A DNA stretch of 64,000 bases from Taklimakanibacter lacteus (GCA_003576695.1 QOZQ01000003.1:1-64000), one strand, 5' to 3'; shown: positions 15,868 to 24,376, counted from the first letter of the stretch. Numbers and translations: made by a program. Notes: generated by a model not told the origin, from the sequence alone.

Positions 15868-16742
15868 TCTCTGGCCATCTTTCTTTCGCGCAGCATGGCA
15901 TAGATGCCCGACGCGACGATGAGGGCGATGCCGATGAGCGCCCACCGGTCCGGGAACTCATGGAAGACGAAGGCGCCCGACAGCAGCGCGAAGAGCACCA
16001 CCGAATAGCGGTAGATGGCGGTCTGGGCGATATCGCCCATGCGTATGGTGAGCACCATGCAGACATAGCCGAGCGTGAGGAACAGCCCGCCGCACAGGAG
16101 GAGGAGCAGATGCCGCGGGCTCGGCGTGATCCAGGTCTCGAAGGGATACAAAGCGAGGCCGCTCAACGTCACGATCACCGCATTGCCGAGGACGACGATC
16201 ATCGTCGGCACATCGATGGTGAGCCTTCGGGTGATGATGTCGCGCATCGCCACCGCGACGATGAGACCGAGCGACAGGCCGTCATAGAAGGTGAAGCTCT
16301 GAGGCGAGGGCTTGACGATCAGGAGCACGCCCAGGAGCCCGACAACGATGGCGAGCGTGCGCCGCAAGCCCACTGTCTCGCCCAGGAAAACTGCCGCAAA
16401 GGCGATGACCAGCAACGGCACCGCCTGCATCACGGCGGTGAGATTGGCGATCGGCATATGCATCAAGGCGGTGATGAAGAAGATCGTGCCCAGCATGTCG
16501 CTGAGGCTGCGCCCGAGGATGGTGCGCCTGACCAGATGAGGCGCATAGGCGATGACGCCCTGCTGGGCACAGATCAAGGTGATGATCGTGGTCGCGACGA
16601 GGCCGCGGATGAGGATGATCTGGCCGACCGGCACTTCGCCCGCCATGAGCTTCGTCATGGTGTCGCCGGCGGTGAAGCTCCCCATCGCCAGGATCATGTA
16701 GAATCCCGGATGGACGGCGGAGGGGGTGAAAGGAAGGCGCAT
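15858..16742 (-). CDS. EamA/DMT-family transporter
   Basis: This 294-residue membrane protein has ten predicted helices arranged as two EamA repeats (starting MILAMGSFTAGDTMTKL and SLGLIVAVAMRDIITRRL). The first repeat contains VFLGETVGLRRTLA and the second VFHEFPDRWALIGIALI, both typical DMT ends of a repeat. Such exporters move amino acids, nucleotides or drugs. No neighbour reveals the substrate. The 3' end overlaps the convergent TauE gene. Confidence 0.92.
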   Translation of the reverse strand: MRLPFTPSAVHPGFYMILAMGSFTAGDTMTKLMAGEVPVGQIILIRGLVATTIITLICAQQGVIAYAPHLVRRTILGRSLSDMLGTIFFITALMHMPIANLTAVMQAVPLLVIAFAAVFLGETVGLRRTLAIVVGLLGVLLIVKPSPQSFTFYDGLSLGLIVAVAMRDIITRRLTIDVPTMIVVLGNAVIVTLSGLALYPFETWITPSPRHLLLLLCGGLFLTLGYVCMVLTIRMGDIAQTAIYRYSVVLFALLSGAFVFHEFPDRWALIGIALIVASGIYAMLRERKMARDQP

Positions 16743-16818
16743 GGGAGGGCGGGCCCCTGCCTAGACCAGAATCACCCTGCCGCAAAGCTACCTTCAGGGC
16801 AGGGGACATATGCATTTC

Positions 16819-19119
16819 TTACCTGCGGGCGGGGACCAGCTCGATGACCATTTCCGTGGCCGCCTCGATTGCGCCCGAGCTGAACAGCAACGGCACATAG
16901 TCGCCTTTGGCCCAGACCGGCGCCAAGTCGGCATAATGCGGCGAGGCCGGATCTCCCGACTGGCCAGGCGCGTTGATCCACAGGCTCTTGTCCCAGTCGC
17001 CCACATCCAGCACCAGGCGCACCGAGGCGCCATGGGTGACCCGTCCATCCGCCAGCCGCGAGCTGGCATGCATCGGGGTCGAGGCGTCGCCGCCCAGTGG
17101 GAAGGGACCGACATTGAAGCCGTGGGAAGTCGGGAAGACCGCATGCTGGAACAGCATCTGGTGGATATCGCCCCAGCGCCACGCGGCGGGCTCGCGGCCC
17201 AGCCGGTCGCGCGCGTCGCGCAAAGCCGCAGCGAGGGTGTTTTCGAACAGGGGGAAGAATTTTGAGGGCTGGGCTTCGAGCATGACGAGGACCGCATCGC
17301 CATGCCCATTGGCGATGAGGCCGGCATGGCTGGAGGTGAGGCCGGCGACGAGGGCCGGCCGCAGATGCGCCGACCACCACAGGCCGAACAAGGCGGCGCC
17401 GGCACTGTCGGGGCTCATCTTCTTGTCCCAGACGAGGAGCATGCTGCGCGCCTCCTTCGCATCGAGGTGCTCGGGATGGAACTCCATCAGCAGGCGATGC
17501 AATCGGTCTCCGGGAACCGAGAAGATATCGGTCTGGAGGGCTTGCGAATCTTTCAGCTCATGCGCCGGTATCTTTTCCAGCACATCCTTGATCCGCACCG
17601 CCCTGGCACTTTCCGTCCATTCGAAGCCGACAGGCTTCGCCGCGTGATCCCAGTCCGCGGGCAGATTGAATTCATTGGCGGTCGCAACGAAGCCCTGGTC
17701 CGGATCGACGATCCTGGGCAGCTCGGCGCGGTCGAGCTGGCCGTCCCATTCGAACCGGCCGGCGCCCGGGACGGGCAGCATGCCGTTCCAGCCGCTGCGG
17801 CGCGGCACATAGCCGGCGGGCGTCCAGGCGATATGTCCGTCGACATCGGCAAAGGTCTTGTTGACCGACGGGGTCTTCCAGCGCGCCAGGCCTTCGTCGA
17901 ACTCGGTGAAATTGCGTGCCCGCATGGTGGTGAGGCTGGCGAGATAGGGGGCCGATCCCGGCTCTGCCCATACCGAGCGCACCGCGATCGCGATCTTCTT
18001 CACAGGATCGGCAAAGACAACCGGCCCATGCCGGGTGAAGAGCAGCGTGTGCTCCTGCGCCACCGCGCCCTTGACGTCGAAGCGCTCCACGACGCGCGTC
18101 ATCGCCTCCCAGCCATCGCCATAGCGATAGGCGGCAGGGTTGAGCGGATCGGTCTCATAGACATAGACGTCTTCCTGGTCGGCATCGAAGATGGTGAGGC
18201 CGAAGGCGATCCTGTCATTGTGGCCGATGGAAATGCCGGGAAGGCAGGGCTCGCCTGCCCCGATCACATCGATGCCGGGCGCCGACAGATGGGCGAGGTA
18301 GCGCAGCGACGGCAAAGCGAGGGAACGGTGCGGGTCGCTGGCGAGGATCGGCCGTCCGCTCTTCGTGCGCGTGCCATGCACGACCCAGCTGTTGGAGCCC
18401 TGCGGCGCTTCATTCCGCGTGATGCCGGAATCATCGAAGGTCGACCAGCGCCAGGCATCGTCCAGCGATGCGGCGAGCCGCTCCTTTGAAAAGGAGACGG
18501 GCGCGCTGGCCAGTTTCAGGAGGTCGATGATCTGTTCGGGGATGGAGCCGAGATCGATCCTGCCGGGATTGCCGATCGGCAGATCGGGCTCGCGATGCTG
18601 GCGCAGCCGGTCGGCATCGTCTTCGCCGGCGGCAAGCAGGACGGCGCGCGCGATCTCGGACTGGGCATTGGCGGTGAGCCCATGGCTGCGGATGCGCACG
18701 ACATCTTCAGGCGTCCAGCGCTCAGGCCTGGTGCCCATCTCGGTGAATTCGGGCGGCAGCTGCGCTTCCTTCCTGTCGATGGCATCGATGAAGGCGTTGA
18801 TGCCGGCGGTGAAGGATGTGCAGATCGCTTTCGCGTCCTCGGCATAGGAGCGCCATTCGGCGTCCATGTCGCCGCGATAGAGGAAAAGCCGCGCCGCCTT
18901 GTCCTGCGCCAGATAGCCGGGCCCGAAATCGGCGCTGAGGCGGCCGAGGCCGCGCTTGCGCCACAGGTCAATCTGCCACAGCCGGTCGCGCGCCGCGTTG
19001 AAGCCCTGCGCGAGGAAGAGGTCGGACGCGGTCTCGGCCCTGATATGAGGAATGCCCCAGCGATCGATGAGGATGCGGGCTTTCTGCTGCAGCCCCTTGA
19101 GATGAAACGTCGTGGTCAT
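16819..19119 (-). CDS. Penicillin acylase-family Ntn hydrolase
   Basis: This 766-residue enzyme is of the penicillin/AHL acylase family that hydrolyses amide bonds after self-cleavage. The alpha part begins ILIDRWGIPHIRAET and contains QGFNAARDRLWQIDLWRKRG. The autocleavage site is PQGSNSWVVHG, making Ser242 the N-terminal nucleophile of the beta subunit. Later landmarks FADVDGHIAWTPAGYVPRR and ATANEFNLP match the family. Most members are exported, but no signal peptide is visible here: the alpha domain starts within 20 residues. It may act in the cytoplasm, or the true start may differ. A quorum-quenching role is possible but not shown. Confidence 0.93.
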   Translation of the reverse strand: MTTTFHLKGLQQKARILIDRWGIPHIRAETASDLFLAQGFNAARDRLWQIDLWRKRGLGRLSADFGPGYLAQDKAARLFLYRGDMDAEWRSYAEDAKAICTSFTAGINAFIDAIDRKEAQLPPEFTEMGTRPERWTPEDVVRIRSHGLTANAQSEIARAVLLAAGEDDADRLRQHREPDLPIGNPGRIDLGSIPEQIIDLLKLASAPVSFSKERLAASLDDAWRWSTFDDSGITRNEAPQGSNSWVVHGTRTKSGRPILASDPHRSLALPSLRYLAHLSAPGIDVIGAGEPCLPGISIGHNDRIAFGLTIFDADQEDVYVYETDPLNPAAYRYGDGWEAMTRVVERFDVKGAVAQEHTLLFTRHGPVVFADPVKKIAIAVRSVWAEPGSAPYLASLTTMRARNFTEFDEGLARWKTPSVNKTFADVDGHIAWTPAGYVPRRSGWNGMLPVPGAGRFEWDGQLDRAELPRIVDPDQGFVATANEFNLPADWDHAAKPVGFEWTESARAVRIKDVLEKIPAHELKDSQALQTDIFSVPGDRLHRLLMEFHPEHLDAKEARSMLLVWDKKMSPDSAGAALFGLWWSAHLRPALVAGLTSSHAGLIANGHGDAVLVMLEAQPSKFFPLFENTLAAALRDARDRLGREPAAWRWGDIHQMLFQHAVFPTSHGFNVGPFPLGGDASTPMHASSRLADGRVTHGASVRLVLDVGDWDKSLWINAPGQSGDPASPHYADLAPVWAKGDYVPLLFSSGAIEAATEMVIELVPARR

Positions 19120-19136
19120 TTTCGCTCTTTTCCGGA

Positions 19137-19165
19137 TACAGGGAGAATACGGGGAGAATCTGCAA
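19137..19165. repeat. Degenerate tacaggga/tacgggga repeat upstream of acylase
   Basis: Two near-copies, 'tacagggagaa' and 'tacggggagaa', lie in tandem just upstream of the acylase start. They resemble the TACAGGGAAT tandem at 181-210. The rest of the gap 19120-19381 shows nothing else I can name. Confidence 0.45.
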
Positions 19166-19381
19166 ATTCGCCCTCCGGCTATGGTTGAAGGTTGTCCGCT
19201 GATTCCAAACGGTATTTGCCGGAAATTCCCGGCCGCGGAAACAGGCCATGCGCTGGTCGAGGCTATTTGACCCTGCTGAGGCTGTCACGGGTCAAGGCTT
19301 CGGACCGCTGCCCGGCAGGGGCATCTGACACGCGTTAACCTTTGTGCTAGGCTCCGCGCTGCCGGGGTGGGGAGGTGTCGC

Positions 19382-19714
19382 ATGTTCCACATGCTCGTCT
19401 GCTTCAACCTCAAGCCCGGGAACACAATAGACCAGTTCAGGACAGCGGTCGTCGGTCTCGCCGATCACCTTCGGGCGCAGGGCCTCGCCGAAGCGGTCAG
19501 CCGGGTCGGACGGCGCGAGAGCAATACGCCGCTGGACACTGACCGGGAGCGCGCCCATCAGTACTTCGTCACCATGAGCTTTCGGGACCGGGCGCAATCG
19601 GATGCCGCATATTCGTATCTCAAGCAGCATGTGGATCCGAGCGAGTCGATTCATCACGCCGTCTATTCGCGCGCGGCCGATCCCATATTCATCTGCTGGC
19701 GCGATATTGACTGA
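19382..19714 (+). CDS. Small hypothetical protein, alpha/beta-barrel-like (possibly DUF6614)
   Basis: This 110-residue cytoplasmic protein begins MFHMLVCFNLKPGNTIDQF and ends ADPIFICWRDID. Central segments are GRRESNTPLDTDRERAHQYF and VTMSFRDRAQSDAAYSYL. The alternation of strands and amphipathic helices suggests a ferredoxin-like or dimeric alpha/beta-barrel fold. It resembles the DUF6614 proteins I recall, but this is not certain. The start is set by a strong GGGAGGTG ribosome binding site upstream of the ATG at 19382. A DUF1059 gene follows after 35 bp. No function is known. Confidence 0.75.
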   Translation: MFHMLVCFNLKPGNTIDQFRTAVVGLADHLRAQGLAEAVSRVGRRESNTPLDTDRERAHQYFVTMSFRDRAQSDAAYSYLKQHVDPSESIHHAVYSRAADPIFICWRDID

Positions 19715-19749
19715 CAGAGCAGGAACCTATGGGGGCATGGGAGGTGAGC

Positions 19750-19941
19750 ATGCCTTATTCCTACAGTTGCAAAGACTTTCCGGGCATGGAGAAATGTCGC
19801 GGATCGTTCGCGGCCGAGACTGAGGTTGAGCTTTGGAAGCACATCGAGCTGCACGCTCGCGAGGCCCACGAGGAAGATCCGGCAAAGTGGTCACCCGATG
19901 ACAGGAATGGCGTGAAAGGGATTATCCGCTACACCCGATAG
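19750..19941 (+). CDS. DUF1059 small protein
   Basis: This 63-residue protein begins MPYSYSCKDFPGMEKCRGSF and continues ETEVELWKHIELHAREAHE, the DUF1059 pattern. It has two conserved cysteines near the N-terminus and a His-rich helix, so metal binding is conceivable. The start at 19750 follows a good ribosome binding site (GGGAGGTGAGC). The 3' end overlaps by 13 bp the convergent Cys-rich gene of the mer operon. The function is unknown. Confidence 0.82.
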   Translation: MPYSYSCKDFPGMEKCRGSFAAETEVELWKHIELHAREAHEEDPAKWSPDDRNGVKGIIRYTR

Positions 19942-20210
19942 GAACCATTTCGCGAGCAGGCAGCTTCGGCGGACACGGCCTCCCGTCTTGCGCGGCAGGA
20001 TGACGTCTCTCCCGCATCTCTTGCCATTTGGACAGGCGGGCAGGGCATGTCCCCATAGGAGCAGAACACGCAGCATTCGCCGGCCTTCGGCTTGAGAACG
20101 GCATGGCAGCCGTCACAGTCATAGAAAAACCGGCAGGCATCCGTCGGCATGGTCTCCGTCTTCCGATGCCCACACAACGGACAGGTGATCGTCGAGTGCA
20201 AGATCGTCAT
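19929..20210 (-). CDS. GDCCVFCSYG-type cysteine-rich protein of the mer operon
   Basis: This 93-residue cytoplasmic protein has three cysteine pairs: TCPLCGHRK, DCDGC, and ECCVFCSYGDMPCPP. That arrangement looks like a zinc-ribbon or metal-binding protein. Proteins with the GDCCVFCSYG core often accompany merT/merP. It overlaps merP by 4 bp at its start, so translation is coupled and the two are co-transcribed. The last ~30 residues (after CPPVQ) are arginine/serine-rich, look unlike family members I recall, and overlap the convergent DUF1059 gene. They may be an extension by loss of the original stop. Confidence 0.78.
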   Translation of the reverse strand: MTILHSTITCPLCGHRKTETMPTDACRFFYDCDGCHAVLKPKAGECCVFCSYGDMPCPPVQMARDAGETSSCRARREAVSAEAACSRNGSYRV

Positions 20211-20488
20211 GGCGATTGGATCTCGGTGGCGGGATAGCCCGCATTCGTCGAGGCGGCGGCGATGTCAGCGGCGGTTGCCTGCGCATCGTCATAGCGCACG
20301 GTGGCCTGCCTGAGATCGGCATCGACCTCGACCGCGATCACGCCCGGTACCGGGGAAATCGCCGATTTGACCGTGATCGGACACAGGACGCAGGTCATAT
20401 TGGCGATGGAAAACCTGGCGCTTCTCTCCACGGCGACGACCGGCTCGGCGAAGAGGGCAAGCAGCAGGATGATCCGGATGAGTTGCAT
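20207..20488 (-). CDS. merP: MerP-like periplasmic mercury-binding protein
   Basis: This 93-residue protein has a signal peptide (to about AEPVVAVE) followed by one heavy-metal-associated domain. The metal site reads MTCVLCPITVKSAI, matching the MerP GMTCxxCxITVKKAL pattern with its two cysteines. MerP binds Hg(II) in the periplasm and passes it to MerT. It starts 6 bp after merT and overlaps the next gene, so it belongs to the merT-merP-Cys-protein operon. The long central C-x2-C segment is intact. Confidence 0.92.
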   Translation of the reverse strand: MQLIRIILLLALFAEPVVAVERSARFSIANMTCVLCPITVKSAISPVPGVIAVEVDADLRQATVRYDDAQATAADIAAASTNAGYPATEIQSP

Positions 20489-20494
20489 GGATGC

Positions 20495-20866
20495 CTATAA
20501 AATCAGAAGACCGAGGATGTCGATGCTCGAGGCGGCGAGGGCGGCGGTGGCACCGAGCCACAGGAAGAGCCGCGCGATGCGCACCCTTCCGGGGTTGGCG
20601 CATAATTCCCCGGAGGCGCAGTCCCGGCGGTAGGAACGCCAGAAGCCCCAGCCCAGGGTGGCGGCCGCCACGCCGAGGAAGAGCGGCTGATAGGGAGAGA
20701 GCGCCGTCAGCCGTGACATCCATGCACCGCCGATCCCCGCCGATACGAGAAGGAGCGGCACCAGGCAGCATGAGGAGGCCAGAAGGCCGGCGGCGAGGCC
20801 GGCAGCGGCGACTCCTTGCGTGGTTTTCTCGCGGATCCCGCTGATTTTGGTTTCCGTCCTGCTCAT
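20495..20866 (-). CDS. merT: Mercuric transporter MerT
   Basis: This 123-residue inner-membrane protein has three hydrophobic helices. The first holds the vicinal cysteine pair in LLASSCCLVPLLLV that accepts Hg(II) from MerP. A second cysteine pair (DCASGELC) lies in the cytoplasmic loop and would pass the ion inward. An upstream ATG exists at 20881, but it lies inside the predicted -10 box of the MerR promoter, so the start at 20866 is preferred and the message may be leaderless. It is the first gene of the mer operon and is divergent from merR. No mercuric reductase gene is in the window. Confidence 0.92.
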   Translation of the reverse strand: MSRTETKISGIREKTTQGVAAAGLAAGLLASSCCLVPLLLVSAGIGGAWMSRLTALSPYQPLFLGVAAATLGWGFWRSYRRDCASGELCANPGRVRIARLFLWLGATAALAASSIDILGLLIL

Positions 20867-20876
20867 CTCGAATGAT

Positions 20877-20907
20877 ATCATGCGTCCTGTAGCGACTACT
20901 GATTCAA
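20877..20907 (-). promoter_or_regulatory. MerR-type promoter of merT with 19-bp spacer and operator dyad
   Basis: On the minus strand a -35 box TTGAAT (20902-20907) and a -10 box CATGAT (20877-20882) are separated by exactly 19 bp. The spacer contains the perfect dyad GTAG-CGA-CTAC (20889-20899 on the plus strand). A long 19-20-bp spacer with a central dyad is the hallmark of promoters activated by MerR-family proteins through DNA unwinding. It lies between the divergent merR and merT. Confidence 0.8.
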
Positions 20908-20916
20908 GGGGCTGCC

Positions 20917-21342
20917 ATGAGTCGGAACATCACAAGATCGCGAGGCGAGGCTCACACGATCGGCGAGCTTGCCGCACTCTCCGGCGTTCGTGTCGAGACG
21001 ATCAGGTATTTCGAGCGTATCGGGCTCATGACCGAGCCCGAACGGACCATCGGCGGACATCGGCTCTTTTCATCCGCCGATCTCGCCCGCCTGAACTTCA
21101 TTCGCCGGGCACGGGAAATGGGCTTCTCGCAAGGGGAAGTCCGCACGCTCCTGTCGCTCTCCAGCGGCGAGCTGACATCATGCGGCGAAGTGAAGGCCCT
21201 TGCGGAAAATCACCTCGCCGTGATCCGCGAGAAGATCGGCGATCTCAGGCGGCTTGAGCAGCTGCTGGCCTCGACGGTCACGGCGTGCACCGGCGGCAGG
21301 GTGCCGACATGCCCCGTCATAGAAGCCATCGCCCACGAATAG
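20917..21342 (+). CDS. merR: Mercury-responsive regulator MerR
   Basis: This 141-residue MerR-family activator has an N-terminal HTH (TIGELAALSGVRVETIRYFE) and a long dimerisation helix. The three Hg(II)-binding cysteines are present: Cys89 in LTSCGEV, Cys124 in TACTGG and Cys132 in VPTCPVIE. The spacing between the last two is one residue shorter than in Tn501 MerR, which is common in chromosomal versions. It is divergent from merT and would repress or activate the 19-bp-spaced promoter between them. The triad makes mercury the most likely ligand. Confidence 0.95.
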   Translation: MSRNITRSRGEAHTIGELAALSGVRVETIRYFERIGLMTEPERTIGGHRLFSSADLARLNFIRRAREMGFSQGEVRTLLSLSSGELTSCGEVKALAENHLAVIREKIGDLRRLEQLLASTVTACTGGRVPTCPVIEAIAHE

Positions 21343-21369
21343 GAGGCTTCCGCGATGGGCAGAAGCCTC
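21343..21369. terminator. Hairpin between convergent merR and aioA
   Basis: GAGGCTTC (21343-21350) pairs perfectly with GAAGCCTC (21362-21369). It sits between the stop codons of two convergent genes. There is no clear U-tract on either side, so it may be an attenuating or processing hairpin rather than a full intrinsic terminator. Confidence 0.45.
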
Positions 21370-21379
21370 GTCCGGTCAT

Positions 21380-23842
21380 TCACCCCACTGAGAATTCCTG
21401 GGACTTGAAGGTGAGCGCCTTCACCCCTTCGGGGGCATCGGCGATCTTGCGGATATCCGCCCAGGTCTGCTTGTAGTTCGGGATTATGAACTCATTCACG
21501 CCGTCATTGATGACATTGCCCATGACGCCTGACGGATAGGCGAAGAGCATGAAGGTCTCGCCCTTCCTGGCGGATGGCGTCGGATAGACCATGGCCTGTG
21601 TCGATCCGTCATCATTGAAGACCTCGACGAGATCGCCTTCCCTGACGCCGAGCTCCTTCATGTCATCCGGGTTCATGTCGATGAACGGATAGGGCCAGCG
21701 ATCCATGACGAAGTCATTCTGCTGATCGAGATAGGCGTTCTGCCAGACATGGTTGGTGCGTCCGTTATTGATCAGATATTTGAACTTCGCCTTCTGCTCG
21801 TCCTTGCCGGGCGCCTGGAGGCCGCGCCAGGCGGTGGCCATGAAATGCGCCTTGCCGTCCTTGGCTCCGAACTTCCCGTCCGTATAGAGCCGCTTGGTGC
21901 CGACGATCTTGCCGTCCTTGAAGGCGACAGCGGGCTCCTGGAAACCATTCGTTCCCATCGCCCGCAGGCGCTCATACGTGACATGCTCGCCGCCGCCGGC
22001 ATTCTTGTTGTAGCCGTCCATGAACGCGTCTTCATCGGTCTTCCAATCGAAGCCCTTGAAGTTGGCGGCATAGGTTGCATCGCCCATTTCCGTGAAGACG
22101 CGCTCCAGGTGATTGGCGATGCGCGCCGCGATCAGGCAGTCGGGCATCGATTGTCCCGGCGGGTCCATATAGCGCTCGGTCAGCCGCATGCGCCGCTCGC
22201 CATTCATCGAGGTGAGGTTCATCTCGCCTGACGTCGCCGCCGGCAGCCAGACATGGCAGGCCTGGCCGATTTGCGTCGGTACGATATCGACATCGACCGC
22301 GAACAGGCCACCTTTGCGGATCGCGTCCATGATCGCATTGACCATCGCGGCGCGGTCGCCATAGGGCACCGACGACATCGCATCCTTCACCATGTCGGTG
22401 CGCTTCTTGTAGGTCTGCTTGAAGCGCAGCGCATTGAGCGTGGTCTTGTAGTGATCGCAGGCCCAAATGTGATGGACGCCGCCCTTGCCCTCGATCAGCA
22501 GCCGATCGACATAGGCGGCAGGACGGCCGACGTGAGAATCGCCCGGCCGCACATAGCCTTCCTGATGCCCGCCCATGCGTACGCAGCCACCGCCTTCGCG
22601 GCCGATATTGCCGGTGGCGAGGGCCACATTCACCAGGGCGCCATTGGTGCGATAGTTGTCGTTCCCCCAGATGAGGCCCTTCTCATAGGAGAACATCGTG
22701 CGCCGGCGCTTGCCATCCTTCGGCTCGGCAATCCAGGCGGCCGACTGCCTGATCTGGTCGACGGTCAGGCCGGTGATCCTGGCGGCATCCTCGAGGCTGG
22801 TCTTGTTGGCCGCGATCGCCGCGTCATAGTCGGCGCCCGACTTGGCGATGAAGTCCTTGTCGGTCCAGCCCTGCTCGTCGATGTAGGTGAACCACGCATT
22901 GAACAGAGCGAGATCGGTGCCGGAATTGATCGCAAGATGCATCACCTTGTCCTTGCCGGCTTCCGCCTCGCAGGCATTGACCGTCACGGTGCGGCGTGGA
23001 TCGACAATCACGATCCGCCCGGCCGCGTGCGGCTCGTCCGGAAGCTGGGATTTTTTCTTGTCGAGCGACGTGCCGCGCAGATTGGGCACCCAGTGATTGA
23101 GGAAGTAATTGGTCTGGGTTTCGAGTGCGTTGGTGCCGACCGCCACGATCGTGTCGGCAAGCTCTGCATCTTCATAGCAATTGTTCAGCTCGCCCACGCC
23201 CATGTCGCGTGTGGCATGGACCTCGGAATTATAGGCAGGCCGGTTGTGGATGCGGATGTTCCTGATCTTCATGGCGCCGAAATAGAGCTTGCCGGTGCCC
23301 CATGTGTTCTCGTAGCCGCCGCCCGCGCCGCCGTGATCGAAGGCGGAAACGAACAAGCCGTCCTCGCCCTGTTCCTTGATGACCTGTGCGGTCACGCGGG
23401 CGACGAGATCCAGCGCGTCATCCCATGAGGTGGGCTGCCACTGGCCGTAGCGCCACACCATCGGGCTTGTCAGCCTCTGCTGCTGTGTGTTGCGCGCCGT
23501 CGAATAGCTCATCTCGGCCATGCGGGCGCCGCGAATGGAGCCGAGGCCAGAATTCACCTCGCATTCCTTGTCCGGCTTGATGACGATATGAACATCCCGC
23601 CCGTCCTGCTGCACGATGTTGTACATCGAAGGCGCATACCAGGCGACGGTTTCCGCCGGCTGCTGCTTGGACAGATCCTCGCCGAAGATGTTCCTGGACG
23701 GCTCGGTGCCGCCCTGCTTGTTCACCGGCCATGTATAGGCATGATAGCCGCAGCCGACGATGCAATAGTGGCAGGTGACATTGTGCTTCCTGGCATCCGC
23801 GGGGATGATCGGCAGACGGTCGATATTGCGCTTGTAAGCCAT
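21380..23842 (-). CDS. aioA: Arsenite oxidase large (molybdopterin) subunit
   Basis: This 820-residue catalytic subunit of periplasmic arsenite oxidase oxidises As(III) to As(V). The N-terminus holds the [3Fe-4S] motif C-x2-C-x3-C at Cys24, Cys27 and Cys31 (VTCHYCIVGCGYHAYTWP). The molybdopterin-binding regions follow, for example AVGTNALETQTNYFLNHWVP and GNIGREGGGCVRMGGHQEGY. There is no signal peptide, as expected: the enzyme is exported with the Tat signal of the small subunit. Length agrees with the family. It follows aioB by 12 bp on the same strand and is the last gene of aioXSR-aioBA. Confidence 0.98.
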   Translation of the reverse strand: MAYKRNIDRLPIIPADARKHNVTCHYCIVGCGYHAYTWPVNKQGGTEPSRNIFGEDLSKQQPAETVAWYAPSMYNIVQQDGRDVHIVIKPDKECEVNSGLGSIRGARMAEMSYSTARNTQQQRLTSPMVWRYGQWQPTSWDDALDLVARVTAQVIKEQGEDGLFVSAFDHGGAGGGYENTWGTGKLYFGAMKIRNIRIHNRPAYNSEVHATRDMGVGELNNCYEDAELADTIVAVGTNALETQTNYFLNHWVPNLRGTSLDKKKSQLPDEPHAAGRIVIVDPRRTVTVNACEAEAGKDKVMHLAINSGTDLALFNAWFTYIDEQGWTDKDFIAKSGADYDAAIAANKTSLEDAARITGLTVDQIRQSAAWIAEPKDGKRRRTMFSYEKGLIWGNDNYRTNGALVNVALATGNIGREGGGCVRMGGHQEGYVRPGDSHVGRPAAYVDRLLIEGKGGVHHIWACDHYKTTLNALRFKQTYKKRTDMVKDAMSSVPYGDRAAMVNAIMDAIRKGGLFAVDVDIVPTQIGQACHVWLPAATSGEMNLTSMNGERRMRLTERYMDPPGQSMPDCLIAARIANHLERVFTEMGDATYAANFKGFDWKTDEDAFMDGYNKNAGGGEHVTYERLRAMGTNGFQEPAVAFKDGKIVGTKRLYTDGKFGAKDGKAHFMATAWRGLQAPGKDEQKAKFKYLINNGRTNHVWQNAYLDQQNDFVMDRWPYPFIDMNPDDMKELGVREGDLVEVFNDDGSTQAMVYPTPSARKGETFMLFAYPSGVMGNVINDGVNEFIIPNYKQTWADIRKIADAPEGVKALTFKSQEFSVG

Positions 23843-23854
23843 GATCAGCCTCCC

Positions 23855-24376
23855 TCAGAGAACGTTGCTCAGACGGCCATAGAGCAGTTCATCGACGCCC
23901 TCGGCATAGATGTCGCCCTTGTCGTCGACGCGCAGGGTGTATTGCGGCAGGTTCTGGGTGGCCTGGCCCCACACTTGCTGTCCGCCCGCCTCGCAGTCGA
24001 ACCGTGAATAGTGACCGGGGCAGTTCAGGGTCTTGTCCGCGCTGTTGTAGCTGAGCGGAAAACCCTTATGCGGGCAGATGGTGGAAAAGCCCACAATGTC
24101 GCCGTCCGGCCCAGCGCCGCCCGGCACGCGTTTCCCGAGCTTGAGGAGAACGCCGGGTGCATCATCATCGGGATAGGCGACCTCAAGGGTTTCGTTGGGC
24201 TTCAGCTCGGAAACATTGGCAAGTCGGTTGGAAGGATAGTCGACGCGCGCGCCGCCCGTCGCAGCCCTGGCCCTTTCCGTGAGCAATGTCGCGGCCGGCA
24301 CGGAAGCAGCGGCAGCAAATGCTCCCGACAGGAACCGACGGCGTCCGACTTCAGCAAGCTTGTCACACCGCTTCAT
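23855..24376 (-). CDS. aioB: Arsenite oxidase small (Rieske) subunit with Tat signal
   Basis: This 173-residue subunit carries a twin-arginine signal (GRRRFLSGAFAAAA) that directs export of the AioBA complex. The Rieske [2Fe-2S] ligands are Cys101 and His103 in CPHKGF, and Cys119 and His122 in CPGHYSRFD. The two cysteines that form the stabilising disulfide in many Rieske proteins are absent: Phe106 and Gly121 occupy those places, as I recall for the rhizobial NT-26 enzyme. Electrons go from here to a cytochrome c. It precedes aioA directly and is preceded by a 180-bp gap with a perfect inverted repeat. Confidence 0.97.
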   Translation of the reverse strand: MKRCDKLAEVGRRRFLSGAFAAAASVPAATLLTERARAATGGARVDYPSNRLANVSELKPNETLEVAYPDDDAPGVLLKLGKRVPGGAGPDGDIVGFSTICPHKGFPLSYNSADKTLNCPGHYSRFDCEAGGQQVWGQATQNLPQYTLRVDDKGDIYAEGVDELLYGRLSNVL

